Shown here piece by piece: positions 44,458 through 52,924 of a DNA stretch of 64,000 bases (position 1 is its first letter; each line of letters starts with the position of its first letter). The notes beneath the pieces are model-generated. The model made no database searches and was not told where the DNA came from. It worked only from the letters and a program-made list of their open reading frames with translations. Location: the NCBI RefSeq assembly GCF_023657595.1, contig NZ_CP098323.1, forward strand, positions 4,798,001-4,862,000, read 5' to 3'. Made by a program: the position numbers and the translations under genes. This stretch comes from Cytobacillus firmus (GTDB taxonomy: Bacteria; Bacillota; Bacilli; Bacillales; Cytobacillaceae).

Positions 44458-44482
44458 AAAGGGAGCCTCTCGCTCCCTTTTT
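44456..44482. terminator. Bidirectional terminator between bshB2 and the SRPBCC gene
   Basis: AAAAAGGGAGC / GCTCCCTTTTT with a 5-base loop. Confidence 0.9.
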
Positions 44483-44483
44483 A

Positions 44484-44918
44484 TTACTTCTCCATCATTT
44501 CCTTCAAATACTGAAGCTGGCTTCCGTCTTCCCGCTTCACAATATTCACGATAAAACGCTTCGTCAATCTGGCAACAAGCCCGCTGGTTTTGACGGTTGC
44601 TTCCATCTCCACCTGGGTTCCTTCTTCTATTTCATGAAAATTATATTTATATTCGGTAATCAGTCCATTGGCATTGCTGCGGGTGGTATAGGTTCTGTCC
44701 TGTTCAAAATCAATGATTTCAACATCCGCGATGATCTTTTTCCCTCTGACCATGCGTGTTTCAACAAACTTTGTTCCTTTACCGGTCTCACCCTCGGTCT
44801 GTTTTTCCACTTTCACGACAAACGGCATAAGCTCAGGGACATTTTCCATCTTAATCATATAATCAAATACTTCATGTACAGGTTTATTGATAATCTCACT
44901 CGAACGAAAATCAGCCAT
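44484..44918 (-). CDS. SRPBCC-family lipid/ligand-binding protein
   Basis: 144-aa helix-grip protein of the polyketide-cyclase type: EIINKPVHEVFDYMIKMENVPELMPFV, GTKFVETRMVRGKK, and a final helix LTKRFIVNIVKREDGSQLQYLKEMMEK. A small hydrophobic ligand is expected, identity unknown. The start MADFRSSE (44918) follows GAGGTGC. Confidence 0.85.
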   Translation of the reverse strand: MADFRSSEIINKPVHEVFDYMIKMENVPELMPFVVKVEKQTEGETGKGTKFVETRMVRGKKIIADVEIIDFEQDRTYTTRSNANGLITEYKYNFHEIEEGTQVEMEATVKTSGLVARLTKRFIVNIVKREDGSQLQYLKEMMEK

Positions 44919-44992
44919 GCTTTGCACCTCAGAATCATAAGTCTATGACTCTATTATATAACAAAAAAGCAGGCTGGAGTAAAGACGGTTCC

Positions 44993-45715
44993 CTACAGCT
45001 TCTGGCGGTAAAGGGAGCAAAATTTACACCAGTCCACAATAACGATTTTCCTGCCTGTAATTTCGATGATTCCTTCCTTTTTCAGCCTGGAAAAAACACG
45101 GCTGACACTTTCCCGGGACGTTCCAACAAGGGTGGAGAATTCCTGGACGGTTATGGGGAGCTCAAGGTGCATCCGGTTGCAGTAGTTGGCGCCGAACTTC
45201 TCCGCGAGCCTTTCCAAAGTCCGGACTGTTTTCGTATACACATCAAGCAGCGCAATATCCCTCATAATGGAGGTCATATCACGCAGAGATTCACTCATAT
45301 AGCGGATAATCTGTACGGCCATTTCCGGTGAATACAGAAGCTCCTGCTCCAGTTCATCAGTATTCAGAAAATAGATTTCACCATCCTGTACCATTGTACC
45401 TGTCGCCGGATACGTATAGCCCTCCTGGTTAAAGAGGTTGGCTTCAGCAAAAATCTCGCCCTTTTTCTTAATGCAGACAATCAGTTCATTTCCATGTTCA
45501 TCCTGCTTCGTCAGCTTCACAATACCGGAGTGCACAAAGTAAACTCCTTTGGCAACCTCATATTCAGACATAATTCTTTCGCCTTTTAAATAAGCTTTCT
45601 TAATAATTCGATTATCGATCCGCTCTAGAGATTCAATGGGGAGCTCTTTAAAAATCTCAATCTTGCCTAAAAATTCGTTGATTAACGGCCTATGATCCTG
45701 CTTTTCATATTCCAT
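44993..45715 (-). CDS. Crp/Fnr-family transcriptional regulator with C-terminal CxxC
   Basis: 240-aa regulator. Cyclic-nucleotide-type sensor domain (residues ~20-140) followed by a dimer helix and an HTH_Crp domain (TVQEFSTLVGTSRESVSRVFSRLKKEGII). Two Cys lie near the end (DWCKFCSLYRQKL); Bacillus Fnr uses C-terminal cysteines for a 4Fe-4S cluster, but a third nearby Cys is absent here. The start MEYEKQ is chosen, just after GGGGGATGGG. Possible anaerobic or redox sensor; targets unknown. Confidence 0.82.
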   Translation of the reverse strand: MEYEKQDHRPLINEFLGKIEIFKELPIESLERIDNRIIKKAYLKGERIMSEYEVAKGVYFVHSGIVKLTKQDEHGNELIVCIKKKGEIFAEANLFNQEGYTYPATGTMVQDGEIYFLNTDELEQELLYSPEMAVQIIRYMSESLRDMTSIMRDIALLDVYTKTVRTLERLAEKFGANYCNRMHLELPITVQEFSTLVGTSRESVSRVFSRLKKEGIIEITGRKIVIVDWCKFCSLYRQKL

Positions 45716-45833
45716 TCCCATCCCCCGCTTTTACCATTCTTAAGAAATATTCTAGCTAAGTACGGATTGGAATGAAGTGACTTAACTCACAAAACGATCC
45801 TCTCATGCAGAATATTAGCACGCTTAAACAAGA

Positions 45834-45899
45834 TGAGTGATTACTCACTTTACAAATAGTTAGTGGTTCATTTATGATTATAGTGAGTGATTACTCACT
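45834..45899 (+). promoter_or_regulatory. Twin TetR-type operators around the ABC operon promoter
   Basis: Site 1: TGAGT-GATT-ACTCA (45834-45847). Site 2: AGTGAGT-GATT-ACTCACT (45882-45899). Between them is a plausible promoter, TTTACA (45849-45854), 18 bp, TATGAT (45873-45878), so site 2 covers the transcription start. Centres are 50 bp apart. The TetR gene at the end of the operon is the obvious candidate to bind both. Confidence 0.75.
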
Positions 45900-45919
45900 T
45901 TTTAAAAAGGAGTGAACAA

Positions 45920-46639
45920 ATGAATAGTCCAATCGTTTCCATTCAACATGTATCTAAAAATTACGGAAAGCAGCAAGTTCTAAAAGACATCAGCCTTGAA
46001 ATTTATGAAGGTGAGATTTTCGGCCTGCTCGGCCCATCCGGAGCAGGAAAGACGACGCTTGTTAAACAGCTGGCAGGCCTGGAGGAGCCCGCACAGGGTG
46101 AAAATTATATTTTCAGCGAAAAAATGCCCAGACTGGACCTGATCAAACGAATCGGCTACATGGCCCAATCCGATGCTCTGTACACCGACTTAACAGCAAA
46201 GGAAAATCTGGATTTCTTTGCAGCGCTGTATGGGTTAAGCGGCAAGGAAAAAAGGCAGCGGATGGATGAGGTTATGGAATTGGTTTCATTAACAGACCAC
46301 ATTCATAAAATGGTTTCCGACTATTCAGGGGGTATGAAGAGAAGACTTTCCCTTGCCATTTCCCTTCTGCATAGTCCCGGTCTCCTCATTCTCGATGAAC
46401 CTACTGTTGGAATTGATCCCGTCCTCAGAAAAAGCATCTGGGAATCTTTTAAACGCCTGAAGGAGAAAGGGACCACCATCCTGGTGACCACTCATGTCAT
46501 GGATGAAGCAGGAAAGTGCGACAGGCTGGGCATGATTAGAGACGGACAGCTCATTGCAGCCGGGACACCCGAAGAATTAATGCAGCAAGCAGGCGCGGCC
46601 ACTATTGAAGATGCCTTTCTGGCATATGGAGGTGCTTAA
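45920..46639 (+). CDS. ABC transporter ATP-binding protein
   Basis: 239-aa ATPase subunit of an ABC-2-type exporter. Walker A GPSGAGKTTL near residue 40, Q-loop AQSDAL, signature YSGGMKRRLSLA, Walker B LLILDEPTVGID and H-loop TTHVMDE are all intact. Start MNSPIVSIQ after AAGGAGTG. Its stop is one base from the permease start. Probably exports a drug or lipid-like compound that induces the operon through its TetR regulator. Confidence 0.93.
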   Translation: MNSPIVSIQHVSKNYGKQQVLKDISLEIYEGEIFGLLGPSGAGKTTLVKQLAGLEEPAQGENYIFSEKMPRLDLIKRIGYMAQSDALYTDLTAKENLDFFAALYGLSGKEKRQRMDEVMELVSLTDHIHKMVSDYSGGMKRRLSLAISLLHSPGLLILDEPTVGIDPVLRKSIWESFKRLKEKGTTILVTTHVMDEAGKCDRLGMIRDGQLIAAGTPEELMQQAGAATIEDAFLAYGGA

Positions 46640-46640
46640 T

Positions 46641-47669
46641 ATGAGGATTACAGCACTGGTTATTCGAATACTGCGCCAGATTGTAAGAGATAAACGGACG
46701 ATGGCTCTGTTGATCCTTGCTCCGATCCTGGTCATGAGCATGCTTCATCTTGTGTTTAACGGAGATGAATATACGCCAAAAGTCGGCATCGTGGATCTGC
46801 CTGAAAAAATAGAGACTCAGCTTAACCTGGAACATGCAAAACTCGAACACTATGAAACAGAGAAGCTCGCGAAAAAGGACTTATCAGCCAAGAAACTGGA
46901 TGCGTATCTGGTGTTTGATCAAATGCCGCCGTCAGTGGTTCTCGAAGGCAGTGACCCAAGTGTAAACGGAGCTGTGATGAGATGGGTTCAGGGTGCATTG
47001 AAGCCATTGCAGCCAAATGGCGGGAATCAGGAAGTAAAAGCCGATTATTTATTCGGCTCAGAGGACATGGGGCAGTTTGATTATTTCGGACCGGTGCTGC
47101 TTGGATTCTTTGTCTTTTTCTTTGTATTCCTGATTGCCGGCGTATCTTTTTTAAGGGAACGGACCACCGGAACACTCGAACGGCTTTTGACCAGTCCGCT
47201 CAGGAAGTGGGAAATTGTTACGGGATATATCATGGGATTTGGAATTTTCACGATGATCCAGGCTGCCATCATCGCCTGGTATGCGATCTATGTACTCGGC
47301 ATGCTGATGGAAGGCTCTTTTGGCTATGTCCTTCTGATCACATTGCTCCTTTCGCTGACAGCATTGACTCTGGGAATCCTGCTGTCTTCGTTTGCCAACA
47401 ATGAGCTGCAGATGATTCAATTCATTCCGCTTATTGTGGTTCCGCAGATCTTTTTCTCGGGGCTGTTCAATCTTGAGACCATTTCAGAGTGGCTCAGCTG
47501 GGTCGGCCCTTTCACACCTTTATATTACGCGGCTGAAGCATTACGAAATGTAATGGTAAGAGGCTTTGGATGGGATATGATTTATAAAGATCTGCTGATG
47601 CTGCTCGCTTTCTCCCTGCTCTTTATGGTTCTGAATATCGCTGCTTTAAGAAGGTACCGGAAAATATAA
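46641..47669 (+). CDS. ABC-2-type transporter permease
   Basis: 342-aa permease: one helix near residues 18-36, a large outside domain (residues ~40-150), then five helices with GVSFLRERTTGTLERLLTSPLRKWEIVTGY, the ABC-2 signature. Start ATG at 46641, with GGAGGTG inside the end of the ATPase gene, so the two are translationally coupled. Partner of the preceding ATPase. Confidence 0.92.
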   Translation: MRITALVIRILRQIVRDKRTMALLILAPILVMSMLHLVFNGDEYTPKVGIVDLPEKIETQLNLEHAKLEHYETEKLAKKDLSAKKLDAYLVFDQMPPSVVLEGSDPSVNGAVMRWVQGALKPLQPNGGNQEVKADYLFGSEDMGQFDYFGPVLLGFFVFFFVFLIAGVSFLRERTTGTLERLLTSPLRKWEIVTGYIMGFGIFTMIQAAIIAWYAIYVLGMLMEGSFGYVLLITLLLSLTALTLGILLSSFANNELQMIQFIPLIVVPQIFFSGLFNLETISEWLSWVGPFTPLYYAAEALRNVMVRGFGWDMIYKDLLMLLAFSLLFMVLNIAALRRYRKI

Positions 47670-47737
47670 AATTTCTTTTTATAATTTCATTCCTTTATAA
47701 TAAAGCTATAGATTTTGCACGTATAAAGGAGTTTACC

Positions 47738-48388
47738 ATGCCAGAGCAGGATTCCATTTTAGAAGAGTTATTTCAGGAAGAAGAAAAGCTTACGGAGAAG
47801 CAGAAGAAAATTATCATGGCTGCGATTGAATCGTTTTCTGAAAAGGGCTATGCCGCCACTTCGACAAGCGAAATCGCCAAGAAGGCAGGAGTAGCCGAAG
47901 GAACCATCTTCAGGCACTATAAAACCAAAAAGGATTTGCTGATGGGGATCGTTTCGCCGATGATGGCAAAGCTGATTGCTCCATTCGTTATTAAAGATTT
48001 ATATAAAGTCATCAATCATGAATATGAACACTTTGAAGATTTTTTAAGAGCCATGATGGAAAACCGGATCGAGTTCCTTAAAAACAATATGCCTCTTATC
48101 AAGATCCTGATCCAGGAAATTCCGTTCCACCCCGAACTCAAGGAACAGTTTAAAGAGCATATTGCCATGAAGGTATTCGATCGTTTTGCCAGTTTGGCTG
48201 AATACTATCAGAAAAAAGGGCAAATTATTGATATCCCTCCCTACAGTGCCGTCCGAATGACTTTTACGTCGATATTCGGCTTTCTTATCGCGAGGTATTT
48301 AATTTTGCCTGAAGCCGACTGGGATGATGAAAAAGAAATCGAGCTGACCATTCAATTCATTATGCATGGACTTTCAGCTAAAAACTGA
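47738..48388 (+). CDS. TetR/AcrR-family regulator of the ABC operon
   Basis: 216 aa. HTH residues ~20-65 (IIMAAIESFSEKGYAATSTSEIAKKAGVAEGTIFRHYKTKKDLL); ligand domain follows. Encoded 68 bp after the permease, same strand, with its own AAAGGAG site. Likely represses the operon through the paired operators at 45834-45899, closing an autoregulatory loop (inference). Confidence 0.9.
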   Translation: MPEQDSILEELFQEEEKLTEKQKKIIMAAIESFSEKGYAATSTSEIAKKAGVAEGTIFRHYKTKKDLLMGIVSPMMAKLIAPFVIKDLYKVINHEYEHFEDFLRAMMENRIEFLKNNMPLIKILIQEIPFHPELKEQFKEHIAMKVFDRFASLAEYYQKKGQIIDIPPYSAVRMTFTSIFGFLIARYLILPEADWDDEKEIELTIQFIMHGLSAKN

Positions 48389-48412
48389 AGCCTGGCACTG
48401 CTGCCAGGCTTC
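48387..48412. terminator. Hairpin between the TetR gene and the PQQ-type dehydrogenase
   Basis: GAAGCCTGGCA / TGCCAGGCTTC with a 4-base loop; flanking T content is modest on the + strand. Confidence 0.7.
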
Positions 48413-49498
48413 TTATATTTCCGAAAGCTGAATTTTATAAATCTTGTCATCCTTCTCAAGCGGATTGCCTCGTCCGTCTGTATTGTTGCTGATAAAATAA
48501 AGCACATCCCCTTCAATGAAGACGTCGCGGATTCTGCCTAAATTAGACACAATCTTCCTGACATTCTTCGTTTCCAGATCAAACTCCAGAACAGCACTGC
48601 CTCTTAAGGCGGCGGTGTAAAGCTTGCCCTTATAATAGGCCATCCCGGACGGAGCCCAGGTTTCGTCATCACCGGAGGTAAACAGCGGCGATTCCATGCC
48701 TTCTTTCTTCTCGGTGCCTTTTATGACGGGCCAGCCGTAATTTTTTCCTGGAAGGATCCTATTGATTTCGTCATTGGCTGATGGGCCGTGTTCACTTTCA
48801 TACAAAGTCCCATCCTCAGCCCATGCAAGTCCCTGCGGATTGCGGTGGCCGTAGCTATAGACATAAGATCCGCTGAACGGATTATCAGCAGGTACGCTGC
48901 CGTCCAGATTCATTCTTAGGATCTTTCCTCCGAGGGAATTCACATTCTGGGCAATTTCAGGATCGGTCGCAGCATCGCCTGCAGTCGCATAAAGCTTTCC
49001 ATCAGGGCCTATTTCAAGCCGGCCGCCATGATGGTACTGACCGCTTGGGATTTTATCAAGCAAAAGCTTGTCCTCTTTCCAGGTTCCATCCAGATGCTTG
49101 AGAATGACAATTCGGTTAAACTGTCCTGTGGTGTTTTCATAGGTGTAATAGGCGTACGCTTCGTTTGATTGTGGATAATCTGGTGCCAGCACAAAGCCCA
49201 GCAAGCCGGCTTCAGAGGCGGTAGAAAGCTTTTTTGCAAGCTCCACCTTCTGGCGTTCTTTCTTGCCGTCCTCGACCTTCACAATGCTTCCTTGTCTTTC
49301 GGTCATGTAAAAGGTTTCGCCCGTTTTGGCAATGGACCAGGGAATATCGAGCTCATCTGCCAGTATTTCCGGCTCTGCACCGGCAGGAAGGCTGGCCTCC
49401 TGATCCTCGATTTGCTTCCCGTTATCATTCTCTCCTGCACTAGAACACCCGGCCAGCAGGCCCAAAACGAGCAGCCCTAAACCTAACACCTTTTTCAT
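48413..49498 (-). CDS. Lipoprotein sugar dehydrogenase, sorbosone/PQQ-GDH type
   Basis: 361-aa exported lipoprotein: signal peptide with lipobox LLAGC (Cys18), then a six-bladed beta-propeller of the soluble glucose/sorbosone dehydrogenase family (LEIGPDGKLYATAGDAATDPEIAQ, GGKILRMNLDGSVP, YSYGHRNPQGLAW, ESEHGPSANDEINRILPGKNYGWP). Members oxidise aldose sugars with PQQ, yet Bacillaceae rarely make PQQ, so the cofactor and substrate are open. Monocistronic. Confidence 0.87.
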   Translation of the reverse strand: MKKVLGLGLLVLGLLAGCSSAGENDNGKQIEDQEASLPAGAEPEILADELDIPWSIAKTGETFYMTERQGSIVKVEDGKKERQKVELAKKLSTASEAGLLGFVLAPDYPQSNEAYAYYTYENTTGQFNRIVILKHLDGTWKEDKLLLDKIPSGQYHHGGRLEIGPDGKLYATAGDAATDPEIAQNVNSLGGKILRMNLDGSVPADNPFSGSYVYSYGHRNPQGLAWAEDGTLYESEHGPSANDEINRILPGKNYGWPVIKGTEKKEGMESPLFTSGDDETWAPSGMAYYKGKLYTAALRGSAVLEFDLETKNVRKIVSNLGRIRDVFIEGDVLYFISNNTDGRGNPLEKDDKIYKIQLSEI

Positions 49499-49523
49499 CC
49501 AGCCTTCAGCCTCCCTTGAAATT

Positions 49524-50381
49524 CTACTTCAGGACTTCCCAGATTGCCTTGGCAACACCGCTGTCTTCATTTGCGGATGTTACCACATCGCACTGTGCTT
49601 TAATGATGTCATCGGCATTTCCCATGGCAACCGATCTTCCTGCGCGTTTGAACATGGACAAATCATTATAATTATCGCCAATGGCCATGGTTTCCAAAAG
49701 CGAGATTCCTTTTTCTTTTACAAAAGCCTCAAGGGCAATTCCCTTTTGGGCGCTTACACTTGTCAGCTCCAAATTCTCATCCCCTGATGAACTTACGGCC
49801 ATGCCTTCAAGCTTCAGCAGATCTTCTTTCGCGGAGACGAGAAAATCCGGTTCAAACGAGAAGGCCAGCAGCTTGTAAATTTGATGCTCGTCACTGTTGA
49901 AAAGCTCATCATAGCTGTTCACTTTATGGACAAGCCCTTTTGTAAAGCGCTCTTCCGCCGCTTTGGTCACTTCATCAATATCCGCTTCCGGATTTCCGCT
50001 TAAAAAGATGTCGACAATAATGGACACACCGCGGTCTTCATCAATGGTATATGTACCCTGGTTGGTGTATACCTCGAAATAAACATTGTTCTGAACAAGG
50101 ATATAGGCTGCTTTTTTGGCCAGGACCTTATCGAGCGGGCTGGAGGACACGACCTTCCCATCTGAGGCTCTTACTTCTGCCCCATTTGCGCAAATTATCG
50201 GGCAGGAAATGCCGGCTTCATCGAGGACGAAGCTTGCTTCGAAGTAGGAGCGCCCTGTCGCGATGACCACTTCAACTCCTTTTTCCTGTGCGGCTTTAAT
50301 AGCTTCTAAATTTTCAGGCGTTATTTTCTGTGTGGCGGTTAAAAGCGTTCCGTCCATATCACTGGCAATGCATTTGATCAT
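49524..50381 (-). CDS. Cof-type HAD phosphatase
   Basis: 285-aa haloacid dehalogenase-superfamily hydrolase, subfamily IIB. Nucleophile motif DMDGTLLT at residues ~7-14, motif II ATGRS, Lys in motif III and MAIGDNYNDLSMF (motif IV) are intact. Such enzymes dephosphorylate sugar phosphates or FMN-type metabolites; substrate unknown. Start MIKCIASDMDG (50381) after AAGGTGA; in-frame codons upstream are not family-like. Confidence 0.92.
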   Translation of the reverse strand: MIKCIASDMDGTLLTATQKITPENLEAIKAAQEKGVEVVIATGRSYFEASFVLDEAGISCPIICANGAEVRASDGKVVSSSPLDKVLAKKAAYILVQNNVYFEVYTNQGTYTIDEDRGVSIIVDIFLSGNPEADIDEVTKAAEERFTKGLVHKVNSYDELFNSDEHQIYKLLAFSFEPDFLVSAKEDLLKLEGMAVSSSGDENLELTSVSAQKGIALEAFVKEKGISLLETMAIGDNYNDLSMFKRAGRSVAMGNADDIIKAQCDVVTSANEDSGVAKAIWEVLK

Positions 50382-50470
50382 TAGATTCACCTTCTGGCTG
50401 TAGTATTTTTCTGAAAAACTTATTTGCCATTCTATCATGTTCTTAGGGTTATTTTAAATAATTGCTCTTC

Positions 50471-51133
50471 TTAGCCTACATACTTGCTCCCTTCCCTGAT
50501 GCTCAATTTTGCAAGTGTGTTTGATTCAATAAACTTTTTTACTGACTCTGGATTTGTTTTCGAGTATTCCCTGAGAGCCCAGCCGATAGCTTTTTGGATG
50601 AAGAATTCTTTACTGTCATTGTTTAGGAGGATGTAGCGGTATAGCAGCTCTTCGTCTGTGCTGGCTTTGTATTTCAGCTGAAATAGAATAGCAGTTCTGC
50701 GGAGCCACATGTTTTCGCTGGTCGCCCATCCCTCTATTTTTCCGGGGATGATTTCCGGGTTTTTGGCCGCGATGGCGCCCACTGCATGGGCGGCAAGCAT
50801 GTCAACAGTATCCCACCAGGATTTTGATGTAATCAGCTTTTCGACTAATGCCAGATGGCTCTTGTCCAGTTTCCTGGTGAATTTCCCTATGTAGTCAAGG
50901 GCGGCAGCCTGGTATTCACGCTCCTCCATGTCCCATAAGGCCTCCACAAATGCCGGATTAAACGCCTGCTTCAGCAGGCCTGTTTGATTGAAGTATTCCT
51001 TTAACAGGGCTCTTCTTTCAGGTGCCTTGATTCCCAGGAAGGAAAAGCGGTTTTTCATATAGTTTTGCATGGGAATCGCTTTTTCTGTATCCCGGTTTCC
51101 TTCAAAAAGCTCGGTTAATAATTGGATATCCAT
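50471..51133 (-). CDS. AlkD-type DNA alkylation repair protein
   Basis: 220-aa HEAT-repeat DNA glycosylase family protein. FLGIKAPERRALLKEYF, SWWDTVDMLAAHAVG (with the Trp-Asp pair used by AlkD), MWLRRTAILFQLKYK and FFIQKAIGWALREYSKTNP are typical. It removes 3- and 7-alkylpurines in characterised members. Start after AAAGGAGTGC. Confidence 0.9.
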   Translation of the reverse strand: MDIQLLTELFEGNRDTEKAIPMQNYMKNRFSFLGIKAPERRALLKEYFNQTGLLKQAFNPAFVEALWDMEEREYQAAALDYIGKFTRKLDKSHLALVEKLITSKSWWDTVDMLAAHAVGAIAAKNPEIIPGKIEGWATSENMWLRRTAILFQLKYKASTDEELLYRYILLNNDSKEFFIQKAIGWALREYSKTNPESVKKFIESNTLAKLSIREGSKYVG

Positions 51134-51341
51134 ATGAGCACTCCTTTTTACATCAAAACGGGTTTATGTCATCATGTTAAGGGTAAGGTATGGTAGAGAT
51201 TTGTTGCTTTCTCCGTTTTCGGACAGCTTTTCCTCTTCTATTTAATCCCATTTTACCTGCATTTTACAAATCCCAATGAATGATTAGACAGAAAAGAAGA
51301 CCAAAATACAAATGTGATTTACATATCAAGGGGGGATTTTA

Positions 51342-52856
51342 TTGAATGATAAATCCGGCAGTATAAACAGTGTATTTTGGGTTTCAGCCGTAGTTATAAC
51401 ATTCTTAGTATTACTGGGGGCCCTGGCTCCTGATCTGTTCGCCAGTGCTGCAACAAAAGCTTTCGATTTTACTACATACGCATTTGGCTGGTTTTACTTA
51501 ATTTCGGTCTTGTTTTTTGTCTTATTCTGTATCTTTCTGGCTATCAGCAAATATGGCCGCCTCAAGCTTGGGAATGATGAAGATAAAGCGGATTATCCAT
51601 TTTTCACATGGATTGGGATGTTATTCAGTGCAGGGTTTGGGATTGGATTGGTTTTCTGGGGAATTGCCGAGCCTATGAGCCATTATTTCACTCCGCCAAG
51701 GGAAGGCATGGATCCTTTAACAGCAGAAGCCGCACGCGAGGCGATGGGCTACTCGTTTTTCCACTGGGGAGTCAGCCAATGGTCAGTGTTTACGATCGTG
51801 GGACTGGCCATGGGGTATTTCCAATTCAGAAGGAGAGAAAACGGACTGATCTCTACCACTTTAACTCCTTTGTTCAGCAAGAAAAAAGATCCTGTCCTGC
51901 TGAAAAAGGTCATTGATATCCTGGCTGTTATTGCCACAGTCATGGGGGTTGCGACCTCGCTTGGACTGGGAATTCTGCAGATTAACGGCGGGCTTGACGC
52001 AGTATTCGGCATAGAGCAGAGCACTATGACTCAAATTCTGATTATTGCGGTAATGACTTCTTTGTTTCTGCTGTCCTCCTCGACAGGCCTTGATAAAGGA
52101 ATCAAATACTTGAGCAACATCAATCTCGGACTGGCACTTGCTTTGATGATTTTTGTACTGGTTACCGGCCCGACTGTGTTTATTTTAAATACTTTTACAC
52201 TTGGGATCGGCGACTATATCTCAAGTTTTATTAAGTTAAGCCTGCGCTTGACCCCCTACAAGGGAGGCACATGGATCCGCGACTGGACGATTTTTTACTG
52301 GGCATGGGCCATTGCCTGGTCCCCTTTTGTCGGAGCCTTTATTGCCCGTGTTTCCCGGGGGAGAACGATCCGCGAATTTGTTGTCGGCGTCCTGATTGTT
52401 CCTCCGTTAATCGCACTTGTGTGGATTGCCGTATTTGGCGGCACAGCGCTGCACTTTGATTTATTCGGCGGCACACAGATTGCAGAGGCCGTTAACAATG
52501 ATGTGACTTCTGCGTTATTCCAGACCTATAACCAATTGCCTTTCAGCTTTTTGGTTTCAGTGCTGTCCATTCTGCTGATTTTGACATTCTTAATTACATC
52601 AGCTGACTCGGCAACGTATATCCTGGGCGTTATGACCGCTAACGGCACCCTGAAACCTCCGCTATTCCCGCGGATTGTCTGGGGCTTGCTAATGGGAGCC
52701 ATTGCCGCGGTCCTGCTGTTAAGCAGCGGACTCGAAGGCCTGCAGACAGCCTCGCTGGTATCGGCGCTTCCATTCACCATTATCCTGATTTTTATGTGCA
52801 TATCGCTATTGAAAATGCTGCGCAGGGAAACGATACCTGTCAGGCAGAAAAAATAA
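51342..52856 (+). CDS. BCCT-family betaine/choline/carnitine transporter
   Basis: 504-aa transporter with about twelve membrane helices. The family block WTIFYWAWAIAWSPFVGAFIARVSRGRTIREF and GIAEPMSHYFTPP are present, as in glycine-betaine permease OpuD. Uptake of an osmoprotectant is expected; exact solute unknown. TTG start after AAGGGGGGA. Ends at a strong terminator (52862-52890) just before array E. Confidence 0.93.
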   Translation: MNDKSGSINSVFWVSAVVITFLVLLGALAPDLFASAATKAFDFTTYAFGWFYLISVLFFVLFCIFLAISKYGRLKLGNDEDKADYPFFTWIGMLFSAGFGIGLVFWGIAEPMSHYFTPPREGMDPLTAEAAREAMGYSFFHWGVSQWSVFTIVGLAMGYFQFRRRENGLISTTLTPLFSKKKDPVLLKKVIDILAVIATVMGVATSLGLGILQINGGLDAVFGIEQSTMTQILIIAVMTSLFLLSSSTGLDKGIKYLSNINLGLALALMIFVLVTGPTVFILNTFTLGIGDYISSFIKLSLRLTPYKGGTWIRDWTIFYWAWAIAWSPFVGAFIARVSRGRTIREFVVGVLIVPPLIALVWIAVFGGTALHFDLFGGTQIAEAVNNDVTSALFQTYNQLPFSFLVSVLSILLILTFLITSADSATYILGVMTANGTLKPPLFPRIVWGLLMGAIAAVLLLSSGLEGLQTASLVSALPFTIILIFMCISLLKMLRRETIPVRQKK

Positions 52857-52861
52857 CCGGG

Positions 52862-52890
52862 CAGACCTCTGGGAGGAGGTCTGTTTTTTT
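52862..52890 (+). terminator. BCCT gene terminator
   Basis: CAGACCTC / GAGGTCTG stem with 6-base loop and T7. Confidence 0.9.
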
Positions 52891-52924
52891 GTTTTTATTA
52901 GCGGAGGTTTGGGGAGCTGGCGGT

